From: an uncultured Alphaproteobacteria bacterium
GTDB taxonomy: Bacteria > Pseudomonadota > Alphaproteobacteria > HIMB59
Direction of reading: 5' to 3'
DNA length: 48,668 nucleotides
NCBI GenBank assembly: GCA_902522585.1
Contig: CABYWI010000003.1
Span: forward strand, 1-48,668
The first letter of the stretch is position 1, and the number at the start of each line of letters is the position of its first letter. The position numbers were made by a program, and so were the translations under genes. The notes under the pieces are model-generated. The model did not search any database and was not told the DNA's origin. It was given only the letters and a program-made list of their open reading frames with translations. This document shows positions 34,581 to 45,000 of the stretch, one piece after another.

Positions 34581-36973
34581 TAAGATCTTATTTTTGCGTC
34601 AAATTTATTTGAAACTTTATCAATGATATTTTGATGAATTTGTTCTAAGTCTTTTTCCTCTAATGTTTTCTCAAGAGATTGGATTGTTACTTTAAAAGCA
34701 ATACTCTTTTTATCAAAACCAATCTCACTAGATAGATATTCATCGAAGAATTCTAATTTTTGGATTAGTTTTTTATCAATTCCTAATACAAATCTATAAA
34801 CCTCATAAAGATTTTGATCTTTATCAAATATAAAAGAAAAGTCTTTTTCACTATGTTGAAAATTCGACTCATTTTTTGAGTTTTTATTTCTTCTAAACAT
34901 AGAATCTAATGGAAGATTTTCGAAGTAAAATTCAATACCATAGGTATTAGACAATTTTGGAAAGTTTTCTAAAATTAATGGATGTATTTTGCCGTATCTG
35001 ACAATTAAATTCTTTCCCATATGCAAATCTGCAGATTGACCAGGATGAAAAATATTACTACTGGATCTAGTAATATTAAACTGTTTGATATCAAAATTAA
35101 CTGAGCTTAAAATTTTTGAGATTATTTTAGTTAAAAAATAATAATCTAAATTATCCTCTTCAAAATATTTATTTTGGTTTTTATTATTTGATGTAAGGGC
35201 AAAAAGAATGTTTTCTTGTAATTTTGAATTATTATAAACTGGTCCAATTTCAAATACAGAAAGTTTATTAAGCCCTTTTTTGCGGTTATTCTCTAAAGAC
35301 TCTAGGTGATTAAAAAGCATAGAACTTCTCATAAATGCATGATCTTCACTTATCGAATTAGAAATTTTTAAAGAGGGGTCACCGCTCAAAAGCTCATGAG
35401 CCTGTAGAGATTGGAAAGAAAAAGTTATAATTTCATCAAAATTATTAGATATAAGAGATTTTTTTAATTTTTTAATTACTTTGTATTTTTTATTGATTAA
35501 TGAGTTTAATATTTTTTTTTGTTCATTAGAGGAAGATGTGGGGTAATTTGTTTTTATTTTATCATAACCATGAATTCGAATTATCTCCTCAATAAGATCT
35601 ATATTTTTTTTAATATCATTTCTCCATGACGGAATAGTTACATTGCAAGTCCCATCTTTATTTTCTTTAGTTTCAAAAAGTAGATTATTTAATATCTTAA
35701 TTTGATCTTTCTCAGATAACTCTATTCCAATAATTTTTTCAAAAAAGTCAAATTTATATGAAATAATGTTTTTATTTAGATCTAATTTTCCCGCATGAAC
35801 CTTTTTGCTAAATGATCCCCCACAAATTTCATTAATAAGTTTGGTAGCATAATCTAAACCATCATTAACTATTTCTAAGTCTAAGCCTCTTTCAAAACGA
35901 TATCTTGCATCAGAATTTATTCCAAGTTTCCTTCCTGTCTTTGCAACCATAGAAGGTTTAAATACTGCAACTTCTAAAAAAACATTTTTAGTTTCGAGGG
36001 TGCAGCCACTATCATTTCCACCAATAATCCCAGCAATTGCTAATGGGTTTTTATTATCTGCAATAACGGTAGTAGTGTCATTTAATGAATATTCCTTATT
36101 ATCTAATGCCAATAACTTTTCTCGGTCATTAGATAACCTCATATTTAATTTATTTCCAATTTTATTAGCATCAAATACATGAAGTGGTCTGCCCAAGTCC
36201 ATGGTTATAAAATTAGTAATATCTACTAAAGCATTGATGGGTCTAAGACCGATGCTCAGCAATTTTTTTTGCAACCATTCTGGTGAAATTGAATTTTTTA
36301 TATCTTTGAAATATCGACTAACAACAAATGAACAGCTATTTCCATCATTATGAATAGACCAAGTTATAGGGCTTTCAAATTCTTCACTTGTTGGTTTCTT
36401 TATATTTATTGGTTTAAGTGTGCCAATACCTTTGGCGGATAAATCTCTAGCTATTCCTCTAACACTCAAACAATCTCCTCGATTAGGAGTAACCCCAATT
36501 TCAAAAATAGGATCATTTAAATCCAATGCGGTAACTGCATCTGTTCCATTTGGCAGATTTCCTTGAACCTCAATAATTCCCTCATGATTATCACTAAGAT
36601 TTAACTCTCTTTCAGACAAAAGCATACCTTCGGATACCTCACCACGAATTTTGCCTTTTTTTAAGGTTATATCTGTGCCAGGAATATACATTCCATCAGC
36701 AGCGAATATTCCTTTCATCCCTTTCTTTACATTAGGTGCGCCGCAAATTACTTGAAATGTTTTTTCTCCATTTTCCACAGTGCAAATATTTAATCGATCA
36801 GCATTAGGATGTTTTTTAAAATCAACTATTGTAGCTACCACAAATTGGGCGTAAGAGCTGTAATCAGTTAAACTCTCCAATTCTAAACCAATATTGGTAA
36901 GTGTTTCGGCTATTTCTGGTGGAGATAATTTAGTATCTAGATGATCACAGAGCCAAGAGTAGCTAAATTTCAT
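34580..36973 (-). CDS. pheT: Phenylalanyl-tRNA synthetase, beta subunit
   Basis: From the ATG at 36973 the protein has 797 residues and starts [18 protein letters not shown], as PheT does. An N-terminal tRNA-binding domain follows ([20 protein letters not shown]), then the B3/B4 editing domain, the B5 domain, the catalytic-like domain, and the C-terminal anticodon-binding FDX-ACB domain ([19 protein letters not shown]). It pairs with PheS to charge tRNA-Phe. The 14 codons upstream in the track overlap pheS and are not used. The stop of pheS is 2 bases before this start. Confidence 0.96.
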   Translation of the reverse strand: MKFSYSWLCDHLDTKLSPPEIAETLTNIGLELESLTDYSSYAQFVVATIVDFKKHPNADRLNICTVENGEKTFQVICGAPNVKKGMKGIFAADGMYIPGTDITLKKGKIRGEVSEGMLLSERELNLSDNHEGIIEVQGNLPNGTDAVTALDLNDPIFEIGVTPNRGDCLSVRGIARDLSAKGIGTLKPINIKKPTSEEFESPITWSIHNDGNSCSFVVSRYFKDIKNSISPEWLQKKLLSIGLRPINALVDITNFITMDLGRPLHVFDANKIGNKLNMRLSNDREKLLALDNKEYSLNDTTTVIADNKNPLAIAGIIGGNDSGCTLETKNVFLEVAVFKPSMVAKTGRKLGINSDARYRFERGLDLEIVNDGLDYATKLINEICGGSFSKKVHAGKLDLNKNIISYKFDFFEKIIGIELSEKDQIKILNNLLFETKENKDGTCNVTIPSWRNDIKKNIDLIEEIIRIHGYDKIKTNYPTSSSNEQKKILNSLINKKYKVIKKLKKSLISNNFDEIITFSFQSLQAHELLSGDPSLKISNSISEDHAFMRSSMLFNHLESLENNRKKGLNKLSVFEIGPVYNNSKLQENILFALTSNNKNQNKYFEEDNLDYYFLTKIISKILSSVNFDIKQFNITRSSSNIFHPGQSADLHMGKNLIVRYGKIHPLILENFPKLSNTYGIEFYFENLPLDSMFRRNKNSKNESNFQHSEKDFSFIFDKDQNLYEVYRFVLGIDKKLIQKLEFFDEYLSSEIGFDKKSIAFKVTIQSLEKTLEEKDLEQIHQNIIDKVSNKFDAKIRS

Positions 36974-36975
36974 TA

Positions 36976-38025
36976 TTAATAGTCTCCTAATCCAAAACCA
37001 TTTTGGTTTATCCAATTAAGATTAGCATTAAAGAAAGATCTTATATCAGTTAGACCATGTTTAAGCATAGTAATCCTATCAAGGCCCATGCCAAAGGCAA
37101 AACCTTGGTATATTGAATTATCGATTTTACAATTTTCTAAAACAACAGGGTTGACCATTCCACATCCTAATATCTCTAACCACTTATCTCCCTCTCCGAT
37201 ATGCAAAGAATTATTTTTAACATGGTAAGCTATATCCATTTCCGCTGAGGGTTCAGTAAAAGGAAAATAACTTGGTCTAAATCGAACTTTTAAATCTTGA
37301 ACTTCAAAGAATTGTTTACAAAACTCGATTAAGGTTCCTTTTAAATCACTCATATTAGCATTTTCGCTAATGAATAATCCTTCAACTTGATGAAACATTG
37401 GTGAGTGAGTAGCATCTGAGTCACAACGATAGGTTCTACCTGGGGCTATAATTTTAATTGGAGGCTCCTGACTTAACATTGTTCGGATTTGTACTGGGCT
37501 TGTATGAGTTCTTAAAACAAAAGGTTTGTTTTCTTCGTCTTTATCTTCAATATAGAAAGTATCTTGCATCTCTCGAGCAGGATGGTCTTCAGGAATATTT
37601 AAAGCAGAAAAATTATAAAAATCAGTCTCTATATCGGGGCCTTCAGCAACAGCATATCCCATAGATCCAAATATACTAATTACTTCATCAAATGTTTTTG
37701 AAATTGGATGAACTTTTGCATCTATACTAGATGGTGGAGGGAAAGAAATATCGATTGATTCATTTAGGAGTTTAGAATTTATTTCATCTTTTTTAATTTT
37801 TAATAATTTTCCTTTAATAAGTGAGTCTACACTGTCTCTTAAAGAGTTTATCTGAGCTCCTATAGTTTTCTTTTCTTCTAAGGATAAATCCTTTAAAGAT
37901 TTAAGAAGCTCAGTAATTTTTCCCTTTTTACCTAGATACGATACTTTTAAGTTCTGTATATCTGCTTGCGAATTTGCTAGCCCTATTTCTTTAGAAGCAT
38001 CTTTTAGGACTTGATTAATGTCCAT
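36976..38025 (-). CDS. pheS: Phenylalanyl-tRNA synthetase, alpha subunit
   Basis: This 349-residue class II synthetase subunit has an N-terminal coiled coil (about residues 1-85), motif 2 region PGRTYRCDSDATHSPMFHQ, and motif 3 FGMGLDRITMLKHGLTDIR. It carries the aminoacylation site of the alpha2-beta2 PheRS. Length is usual. It lies 8 bases after rplT in the order rplT-pheS-pheT, conserved in many bacteria. Confidence 0.96.
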   Translation of the reverse strand: MDINQVLKDASKEIGLANSQADIQNLKVSYLGKKGKITELLKSLKDLSLEEKKTIGAQINSLRDSVDSLIKGKLLKIKKDEINSKLLNESIDISFPPPSSIDAKVHPISKTFDEVISIFGSMGYAVAEGPDIETDFYNFSALNIPEDHPAREMQDTFYIEDKDEENKPFVLRTHTSPVQIRTMLSQEPPIKIIAPGRTYRCDSDATHSPMFHQVEGLFISENANMSDLKGTLIEFCKQFFEVQDLKVRFRPSYFPFTEPSAEMDIAYHVKNNSLHIGEGDKWLEILGCGMVNPVVLENCKIDNSIYQGFAFGMGLDRITMLKHGLTDIRSFFNANLNWINQNGFGLGDY

Positions 38026-38033
38026 TTTTTAAA

Positions 38034-38393
38034 TTAATTAGCTAAAGTTGATTTAGCTTTTTCGACTATTGACTTAAATTGTGCTGGCTCATGAAACGCG
38101 ATTTCAGATAGTATTTTTCTGTTGATTTCAATATTAGCTTTTTTTAGTCCATCAATAAACTTAGCATATGTTAGGCCATATTCTCGAACACCTGCATTGA
38201 TTCTTTGTATCCATAATCCACGAAAGTCTCTTTTTTTGTTTCTTCGGTCACGATAGGCATATTGAAGTGCCTTATCCATGCTTTGTGTTGCTACTCGATA
38301 AACATTTTTTCGACGTCCACGGTGGCCTTTTGTAAATTCAAAAACTTTTTTATGTTTTGCTCTAGCTGTTACACCTCTTTTAACTCTTGGCAT
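38034..38393 (-). CDS. rplT: 50S ribosomal protein L20
   Basis: The 119-residue protein is unmistakably L20: [42 protein letters not shown] and [14 protein letters not shown]. It binds 23S rRNA early in 50S assembly and, in enterobacteria, represses its own operon. A GGAGAGG ribosome site precedes the ATG. It lies 19 bases after rpmI. Confidence 0.98.
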   Translation of the reverse strand: MPRVKRGVTARAKHKKVFEFTKGHRGRRKNVYRVATQSMDKALQYAYRDRRNKKRDFRGLWIQRINAGVREYGLTYAKFIDGLKKANIEINRKILSEIAFHEPAQFKSIVEKAKSTLAN

Positions 38394-38412
38394 TTTTTAG
38401 ATCCTCTCCTAA

Positions 38413-38613
38413 CTATTTTCCATACGGCATCATTGATTCAACAATAATCGATGCAGATTTTGATAAAACTCTTGTTCCTTTAGAGCTTCTAATAAATGAA
38501 TTTGTGCGTTTAGACATTCCGTGTCTTTTACCCACATTACCCACGACAAGTTTTCCAGTAGAGGAAGTTTTAAAGCGTTTTTTTACGCTACTTTTTGTTT
38601 TCAATTTGGGCAT
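38413..38613 (-). CDS. rpmI: 50S ribosomal protein L35
   Basis: This 66-residue basic protein begins [21 protein letters not shown] and contains [14 protein letters not shown], the L35 pattern. It is part of the large ribosomal subunit. The ATG is preceded by AAGGAG on the minus strand. It lies between infC and rplT in the standard order, with a 93-base gap to infC. Confidence 0.97.
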   Translation of the reverse strand: MPKLKTKSSVKKRFKTSSTGKLVVGNVGKRHGMSKRTNSFIRSSKGTRVLSKSASIIVESMMPYGK

Positions 38614-38652
38614 TTTATCTCCTTAAGTAAGTTTGTTATTTTTTTAAGTCTT

Positions 38653-38672
38653 GAGGCATACCCTTTAGCCTC
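38653..38672 (-). promoter_or_regulatory. Hairpin in the infC-rpmI intergenic region
   Basis: In the 93-base gap the minus strand can pair GAGGC with GCCTC around a 10-base loop. As are found after it rather than Ts, so it is not a terminator. The position, before rpmI-rplT, is where L20-dependent autoregulation acts in other bacteria, so an L20 target or mRNA processing site is possible but unproven. Confidence 0.3.
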
Positions 38673-38706
38673 TTCGACTGATTAGGGACGTTTTATAACA
38701 TTAATT

Positions 38707-39252
38707 CTATTTTGGCGCAACAACAAGGAAGGCTTGTCTTCCTTCAATTTTAGGTTCCATTTCTACTCTGATATACTCCTCAAGGTCACTCTTTACTCTT
38801 TTTAGCATATCGATACCTAAATTTGAGTGTTCCATTTCTCTGCCTTTAAAGCGAAGGCTAAACTTTACTCGGTTACCCTCTTTTAGAAATTTTTGTGCAT
38901 TTTTGATTTTGACTTGATAATCATGTTCGCCTGTACCGGGTCTTATTTTAAGTTCTTTTGTTTCAATTACTTTTTGCTTTTTTTTAGCCTCATTTTTCTT
39001 TTTTTGTTCTTGGTATTTGAATTTTCCATAATCAACTATTTTACAAACAGGAGGTTTATTGTTTGGCGCGATTTCAACTAAGTCTAAACCTCTTCCTTTA
39101 GCGATATCAATTGCTTCATTTTTTGTCATAACACCTAGTTGTTCACCATCATCTAGGATAACTCTCACATCAGTGGCAGAAATGAAATTATTTATTTTAT
39201 GTAGATCTCTTTTACCACGAAAATTATTATTTTTATTAAAAGGTCTATTCAA
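38707..39252 (-). CDS. infC: Translation initiation factor IF-3
   Basis: The 181-residue protein shows the IF-3 signature: INNFISATDVRVILDDGEQLGVM, AIDIAKGRGLDLVEIAPNNKPPVCKIVDYGKF, then the lysine-rich linker and the C domain with LRFKGREMEHSNLG. It keeps 30S subunits free and proofreads start codons. There is no ATG at the front: the track start is TTG (39252), and the codon just before is ATT (39255). AUU is the well-known autoregulated infC start in other bacteria, so ATT is a real alternative. It heads the infC-rpmI-rplT-pheST-lepA operon. Confidence 0.95.
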   Translation of the reverse strand: MNRPFNKNNNFRGKRDLHKINNFISATDVRVILDDGEQLGVMTKNEAIDIAKGRGLDLVEIAPNNKPPVCKIVDYGKFKYQEQKKKNEAKKKQKVIETKELKIRPGTGEHDYQVKIKNAQKFLKEGNRVKFSLRFKGREMEHSNLGIDMLKRVKSDLEEYIRVEMEPKIEGRQAFLVVAPK

Positions 39253-39331
39253 AATATTATTGGGAAAGAAACAAAGAGAAGATTAGCAAAAAGACGAACC
39301 TTTTGGAGTTGGTTTAAAAATCATTAGAGGA

Positions 39332-39359
39332 TTAATAGCAAACACTGACAGATTGTAAA
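39332..39359 (-). promoter_or_regulatory. Candidate infC operon promoter
   Basis: On the minus strand TTTACA (39354-39359) and TATTAA (39332-39337) are 16 bases apart, inside the 109-base gap between the glycosyltransferase gene and infC. This would give a leader of roughly 70 bases. The leader holds no obvious Shine-Dalgarno near the infC start. Confidence 0.45.
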
Positions 39360-39361
39360 TA

Positions 39362-40279
39362 CTAAATATTTAAGATGTGATCAATTTTTTTAATAACTTG
39401 ATTTGGATGAATGTCTTTAACACTTTTTGATTTAATTTTATGAACATTTTTACCTAAAGGATGGCAAGAAAATGAAATTTTATTATCATTTGCTAACCAA
39501 ATTAAGTGCCGATTAGTTAAACCAGCAATATGTGCTGGTCCCGTATCATTGGATATAATTAAACTTGATTTAAGACATAAGTCATAAAAGTCATCAATTT
39601 TAGACTCTTTGATCTTATTTTTTGCAACTGAACATATTTTAATAATTTCATTAATTACACGCTCATCAAGTTTAGAGCCGGTAAGATAAATATCATAATT
39701 TTTATCAGTTAAATAATTAGCAATTGCTCCATAATTATTAGTTGGCCATCTTTTATAGTCTCCTGTTTTAGAGGCGCCAGGTATAAAAATTACATAGGGC
39801 TTTTTTTTATCAACCTTATCTTTTTTTATCATCCAATTTAAATTAGAGGTTTGATAATTATTAATTCCTATTTTACTTAGCTGATCTTTATGATTATCTG
39901 TAATGTGTTGGAGGCCAAGTGGTTTTTGATGATACGTGTAAGTTGAAAATTTTCTTGCTGACAAAATTTTTGCTCTTGTAAAATACTTAATAAAAAAATT
40001 ATAAAATTGTGTTCTTGAAGAATTTTGGAAATCTATGATTAAGTTTATCTGATGTTCGTTAATAAATCCTAATATCTTTGAAATAGATTGAATGATAAAG
40101 CCCCTATTGTCTTCTAAGATAGTATAAACTTCGGGTAACTTCTTCAGAATATTTTTATAATTAGATTGTGTTAAAAGAAATAACTTTGCATCTGGATAAT
40201 GTTGCTTAATACTTTGAATTGAGCCTACAGAAAGAAAGATATCACCCAAGGAGCCATGTTTAATAACAAGAATATTCAT
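39362..40279 (-). CDS. Glycosyltransferase family 9 (LPS heptosyltransferase-like)
   Basis: This 305-residue GT9 protein begins MNILVIKHGSLGDIFLSVGSIQSIK and has VIFIPGASKTGDYKRWPTNNYGAI in the donor-binding domain and SLIISNDTGPAHIAGLT near the C terminus, the usual heptosyltransferase signature. It would add heptose or a related sugar to the lipopolysaccharide core at the inner membrane. It overlaps the upstream family 4 glycosyltransferase by 4 bases (ATGA). It is about 40 residues shorter than enterobacterial WaaC/WaaF. Confidence 0.87.
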   Translation of the reverse strand: MNILVIKHGSLGDIFLSVGSIQSIKQHYPDAKLFLLTQSNYKNILKKLPEVYTILEDNRGFIIQSISKILGFINEHQINLIIDFQNSSRTQFYNFFIKYFTRAKILSARKFSTYTYHQKPLGLQHITDNHKDQLSKIGINNYQTSNLNWMIKKDKVDKKKPYVIFIPGASKTGDYKRWPTNNYGAIANYLTDKNYDIYLTGSKLDERVINEIIKICSVAKNKIKESKIDDFYDLCLKSSLIISNDTGPAHIAGLTNRHLIWLANDNKISFSCHPLGKNVHKIKSKSVKDIHPNQVIKKIDHILNI

Positions 40280-41373
40280 AAATTAATTAAATTTTGATAA
40301 ATATTTACAGTGTTTTTACACATTAAGTCTGCGCTATAGTTTTCTTTGACGTAGCTTCTTGCATTTTTTGAAATTTTCTTATGATTATTAATTGCATATT
40401 CCAAAGCTTTAAAAAATGACTTAAAGCTGTTGATATCAAATAAAAGTTTAGAGTTAAAGTTTCCTAGTTGTTCTTTTGTACCCCCCGTATTAGGAGCAAT
40501 AACAGGACAAGAAATAGATAGGGCTTCTGATACCGTTCTTCCGAAACCTTCTGGCCTAATAGAAATATTTATAACTAAAAAACTCAATTCATAAATTTTT
40601 TTTATATCAAGAGTGGGCTTAATAAAATCTATACTTTTATTTAAATTATATTTTTTAATAATTCTATCTACTTTGATTTCATCACTTGAACTATGAGATG
40701 AAATAAATAACAATTTATATTTATCTTTGTATTTTTTTGGCAATTGCAAAAAATAATCAAGCAATAAATCATGACCTTTCCAGCTAGATATACGAGAAGG
40801 AACAAAAAGATAATTATTCTTGTTATACAATATTTTTTTTGATTTAAAATAAGTTATATCTATTCCCCTACTAATTACAGATGACTTCATATTAGGTAAA
40901 AGTAAATTTTCATAACTATCCCGAACAAAATATGAATTAAAAATTATATGATCACCATGTAACAAATGATTATTGTACCAACTTTTCAAAAAATTCTCTG
41001 ATTTGTATTTATTGTGAACACTTGTAACAATCTTGATATCAATTTTTTTTAAAAATTTGATAAGGAAAAAAGCAGGGGCTCTTGATGAAATATGAACCAA
41101 ATTAATTTTTTTTTGTCTAATGAACTTTTTTAAAAATATTTTAATTTTTTTTTGATCGAAAAGGTTTTTAAAACTTAAATTTTTTAGGTAAATAATATCG
41201 AGATTGTCACTTTTCAAATTTTTTTTTGAAGACTCGCATAAAATGAAATTTCTTATCTTCTTTTTATTTAAATATTCTGCAATATTTCTTGCACCTGTCT
41301 CAACTCCTCCAATGCCCATAGAAGGAATAATTTGTAAACATACAAGCTTTTTTATATTCTTTTGAGGTGTCAA
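40276..41373 (-). CDS. Glycosyltransferase family 4
   Basis: The 365-residue protein has the GT-B layout: N-terminal LQIIPSMGIGGVETGARNIAEYL (acceptor side), FVPSRISSWKGHDLLLDYF, and RPEGFGRTVSEALSISCPVIAPNTGGTKEQL with the E-x7-E-type donor site. It likely transfers a sugar during LPS or other glycan assembly, with its GT9 partner. The start is a TTG at 41373 with no Shine-Dalgarno. It overlaps by 7 bases the GTG start of the divergent hydrolase gene, so the real starts of one or both may lie further in. Donor sugar unknown. Confidence 0.87.
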   Translation of the reverse strand: MTPQKNIKKLVCLQIIPSMGIGGVETGARNIAEYLNKKKIRNFILCESSKKNLKSDNLDIIYLKNLSFKNLFDQKKIKIFLKKFIRQKKINLVHISSRAPAFFLIKFLKKIDIKIVTSVHNKYKSENFLKSWYNNHLLHGDHIIFNSYFVRDSYENLLLPNMKSSVISRGIDITYFKSKKILYNKNNYLFVPSRISSWKGHDLLLDYFLQLPKKYKDKYKLLFISSHSSSDEIKVDRIIKKYNLNKSIDFIKPTLDIKKIYELSFLVINISIRPEGFGRTVSEALSISCPVIAPNTGGTKEQLGNFNSKLLFDINSFKSFFKALEYAINNHKKISKNARSYVKENYSADLMCKNTVNIYQNLINL

Positions 41374-42092
41374 AATTAAATTACTTTTTAAAAGGCAATA
41401 CCAAAATAGCTTATAGATATTACAAAAGAAGTAAAAAAAGTATCGTATTTATTCATGGTTTGATGTCTGATATGAATGGTAAAAAGTCCACATATTTCAA
41501 TAATTACTGTCGAAGAAAAAAAATATCGTTTTTATGTTTTGATCTTCAAGGACATGGAAAATCAAATGGAGATTTTGTAAATTTTGGAATTGGAGATTGG
41601 TTTACAAATTTAAAAGATCTTTTAAACTATTTAAAAATTGAACAGCCAATATTGATTGGAAGTAGCATGGGTGGATGGGTTGCTATGCTATACGCGCTTT
41701 ATTATCCAAATAAAGTCAAAAAACTTATTGGAGTCGCCCCGGCTCCAGATTTCACAATTGATTTACTATGGAAAGAATTGTCAATGAAAGACAAAAAAAA
41801 AATCAAATCAAATCAAATAGTTGAAAAAAAAGTAACTAATGATTTTATATATAAATATTCACCTAAATTATTTTTGAATAGTGAAAAGTATTTAATTAAA
41901 AATCTAAAAAAAACTTACAATGGTGAAGTGATCTTATTTCACGGAAGTGAAGATTTTACTGTTCCACACAATTATAATGATCAGTTTTATAAAAATAAAA
42001 ATTTTCCAAAGTTAATAAATATAACCCTCAAAAGCGCTGATCACAGTATGTCTGACTCCTTTAGCTTAAAGAATATTTCTATTTTTATTTAA
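41367..42092 (+). CDS. Alpha/beta hydrolase (ABHD10-like thioesterase/esterase)
   Basis: This 241-residue protein has the catalytic triad of alpha/beta hydrolases: oxyanion region FIHGLMSDMNG, nucleophile elbow GSSMGG (Ser100), Asp in FHGSEDFTVP and His in SADHSMSD. The pattern GLMSDMNGKKS and the small size resemble ABHD10-type esterases/thioesterases. It may hydrolyse acyl esters or thioesters in the cytoplasm. Start GTG at 41367, after a GAGG. It is divergent from the family 4 glycosyltransferase, with overlapping start codons, and its stop overlaps gltB by 4 bases. Confidence 0.83.
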   Translation: MSKLNYFLKGNTKIAYRYYKRSKKSIVFIHGLMSDMNGKKSTYFNNYCRRKKISFLCFDLQGHGKSNGDFVNFGIGDWFTNLKDLLNYLKIEQPILIGSSMGGWVAMLYALYYPNKVKKLIGVAPAPDFTIDLLWKELSMKDKKKIKSNQIVEKKVTNDFIYKYSPKLFLNSEKYLIKNLKKTYNGEVILFHGSEDFTVPHNYNDQFYKNKNFPKLINITLKSADHSMSDSFSLKNISIFI

Positions 42093-45000
42093 GCAATCTT
42101 ATGATTTTCTTTTACAGGAAAACGTAGTTTATCAATTACTTCATCTGGAACTACATGAACAAACTTAGAAATTTCTTGGTCGAAGTTTTCAATTATGAAC
42201 GCTGCTCTCTTAGACTTTGATTGTTTGTTAAAATCAACTAAAATTTTGAATAGATAGTTTTTCCAATTTTCATCAATAACTTGGTAAGTATCAATATTTT
42301 CTTTATTCATCATTTCTATTAAATTTGTTTGGTCAGAATAAATAAAAGCCGAACCTCCAGTCATGCCGGCACCAAAATTATCTCCGATACTTCCAAGTAT
42401 TATTGCACTTCCACCAGTCATATATTCACATCCATTAGCGCCACATCCTTCAACTACGGCTAGGGCTCCTGAGTTTCTGACACAAAATCTATCACCCGCT
42501 TGACCAGCTGCATATAAAGTCCCGGCAGTTGCGCCATATAAAGTTACATTACCAATTATGACATTTTCATGACTTGGTTGAGTAAATGAACTTCTCGGTT
42601 GTACTATAATTTTTCCACCAGATAGACCTTTTCCAACATAATCGTTTGCATCTCCAAAAACTCTTAATGTTAGACCTTTAACAGCAAATGCTCCTAATGA
42701 TTGTCCTGCAGAGCCTCTCAATTTTAAAGTAACGTGGTCATCAGATAAATTATTCATTCCATAGTTTCTTGTAATAAAAGAGGAGATTTTTGTTCCTATG
42801 GTTCTTAGGGTATTTTGAATATTATAAGTTAATTCAATTTTTTGACCCGATTCAATAAATTGCTTTCCATCTTTTTCAAATAAATCATCGAGAGTTTTAG
42901 GAACTTCATTTCTAAACTTTTCGGAGTGATAGTCATAAATTTTACCATCATCAATTTTTGTAAGGATAGGGTTAAGATCTAGATTGTCCAAATCACTAGA
43001 ACCATAGTGTGCTTGAGATAATAGCTCTGTTTTGCCAATTACATCTTTAAGAGAGGTATAGCCTAAAGAAGCTAAAATTTCTCTGACTTCTTCAGCAACA
43101 AATGAAAAAAGATTAATAACTTTTTCTGGAGTGCCTCCAAATTTTTCTCTAAGTTTTTCATCTTGTGTACAAACACCTACAGGGCAAGTGTTAGAATGAC
43201 ATTGACGAACCATAATACAGCCCATAGCAACCAAAGAGGCAGTTCCGATACCATACTCTTCTGCGCCCAAAATAGCTGCTTTAACAATATCTCTTCCAGT
43301 TTTAATTCCACCATCAGTTCTTAAAATTACTTTGTCTCGTAATCCATTCAATGAGAGAATTTGATGAACTTCACTAATACCAAGCTCCCATGGCAGTCCT
43401 GCATACTTAATGCTTGATTGTGGACTAGCCCCAGTTCCACCGGAGTGGCCTGAAACTAAAATTACATCTGCTTTAGCTTTTGCTACGCCTGCGGCTACGG
43501 TACCTATACCTGACTGGGCAACTAACTTCACACACACTTTTGCATTGGGATTAATTTGCTTTAAGTCGTATATAAGCTGGGCTAAATCCTCAATGGAGTA
43601 TATGTCGTGGTGCGGAGGTGGACTTATAAGTGTAACGCCCTTTGTGCTATGTCTAAGATGAGCAATAAGATCAGTTACTTTAAAGCCTGGTAGTTGACCG
43701 CCCTCTCCTGGTTTCGCTCCTTGCGCAATTTTAATCTCAATTTCGCTACAATTATTTAGATATTCAGCAGTTACTCCAAACCTTCCACTGGCTACTTGCT
43801 TTATAGATGAACTTGGGTTGTCTCCATTTTCTAATTTTGAGTACCTGGCTGAGTCTTCTCCTCCTTCACCACTATCTGATTTAGAACCAATTCTATTCAT
43901 GGCAATGGCGAGTGTCTCATGCGCTTCTGGACTTAAAGCGCCAAGTGAGATACCTGGAGATACAAAGCTTTTTCTAATTTCTGAAATACTCTGAACGTAA
44001 TCTAACTTAAGAGGTTTTTGCGATTCATTGAATTGAAGAAGATCTCTAATATGAATCGGTTTCATATTATAGATTCTTTGAGCATAATTTTTATACAAAT
44101 TATAAGAGTCTCTTGTTACGGCTTCTTGTAACATATGTATGGAAACTCCCTCATAAGCATGTAATTCATTATTTGCTCTAAATCTAAATTCACCACCAAT
44201 ATCCAAAACCACGTTATCAGATTGAAAGGCTGATTGGTGTTGACGTCGAACTCTCTTTTCTAACCCATCAAGTCCTATACCGGATATTCTAGATGACATT
44301 CCGGGAAAAAAGCTCTCGACCATACTTCTGCTTAAGCCGATGATTTCAAAATTTTTACCTCCTCGATAAGAGCTAATAATTGAAATTCCCATTTTACTAA
44401 TAATTTTTCGAAGACCCTTTTCAATTGCTTTTTTATAATTTTTTAAAAGAGTAGAAAAAGAAATATTCTGATAGATGTTTTTATTAAGTCTATCATTAAC
44501 TATGTTTTCAATTAAAGATGCATTAACAGTTGTTGCCCCAACTCCAATTAAAACAGCAAAGTAATGGACATCAAGACATTCAAGAGATGAAACATTTAAG
44601 GAAGTAAATGTTCTAAGGTTATTTTTAACTAAATGACTGTGAACAGCACTAGTCGCTAAAATCATTGGTAAAGCTATTCTGTCTTTAGATATATTTTTAT
44701 CTGTGATGATTAAATGTTGGGAGCCAGACCTTACAGCCTGTTCAGCTTCAGCACAAACACGTTGAATTTCATTTAAAAAATCAGTTTTAGAATTGACATC
44801 ATAAGTACAATCTATCTCTGTAGTAAATTGGTTTAGATGATTTTTGAGAGTTGAGAGTTCATGGTTAAGAAGAACTGGGCTTTCAAGAAGTACAAGATTG
44901 CATTGCTCCGAGTCTTCCTCAACAATATTACCTAAGTTTCCTAAACGAGTTTTTAAACTCATTACAACCTGTTCTCTTAGGCTGTCGATCGGAGGATTGG

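Noticed and set aside
36974-37015. 14-codon N-terminal extension of PheT
   Set aside because: It lies inside the pheS 3' end. PheT proteins begin MKFSYSWL, which gives the 36973 start.
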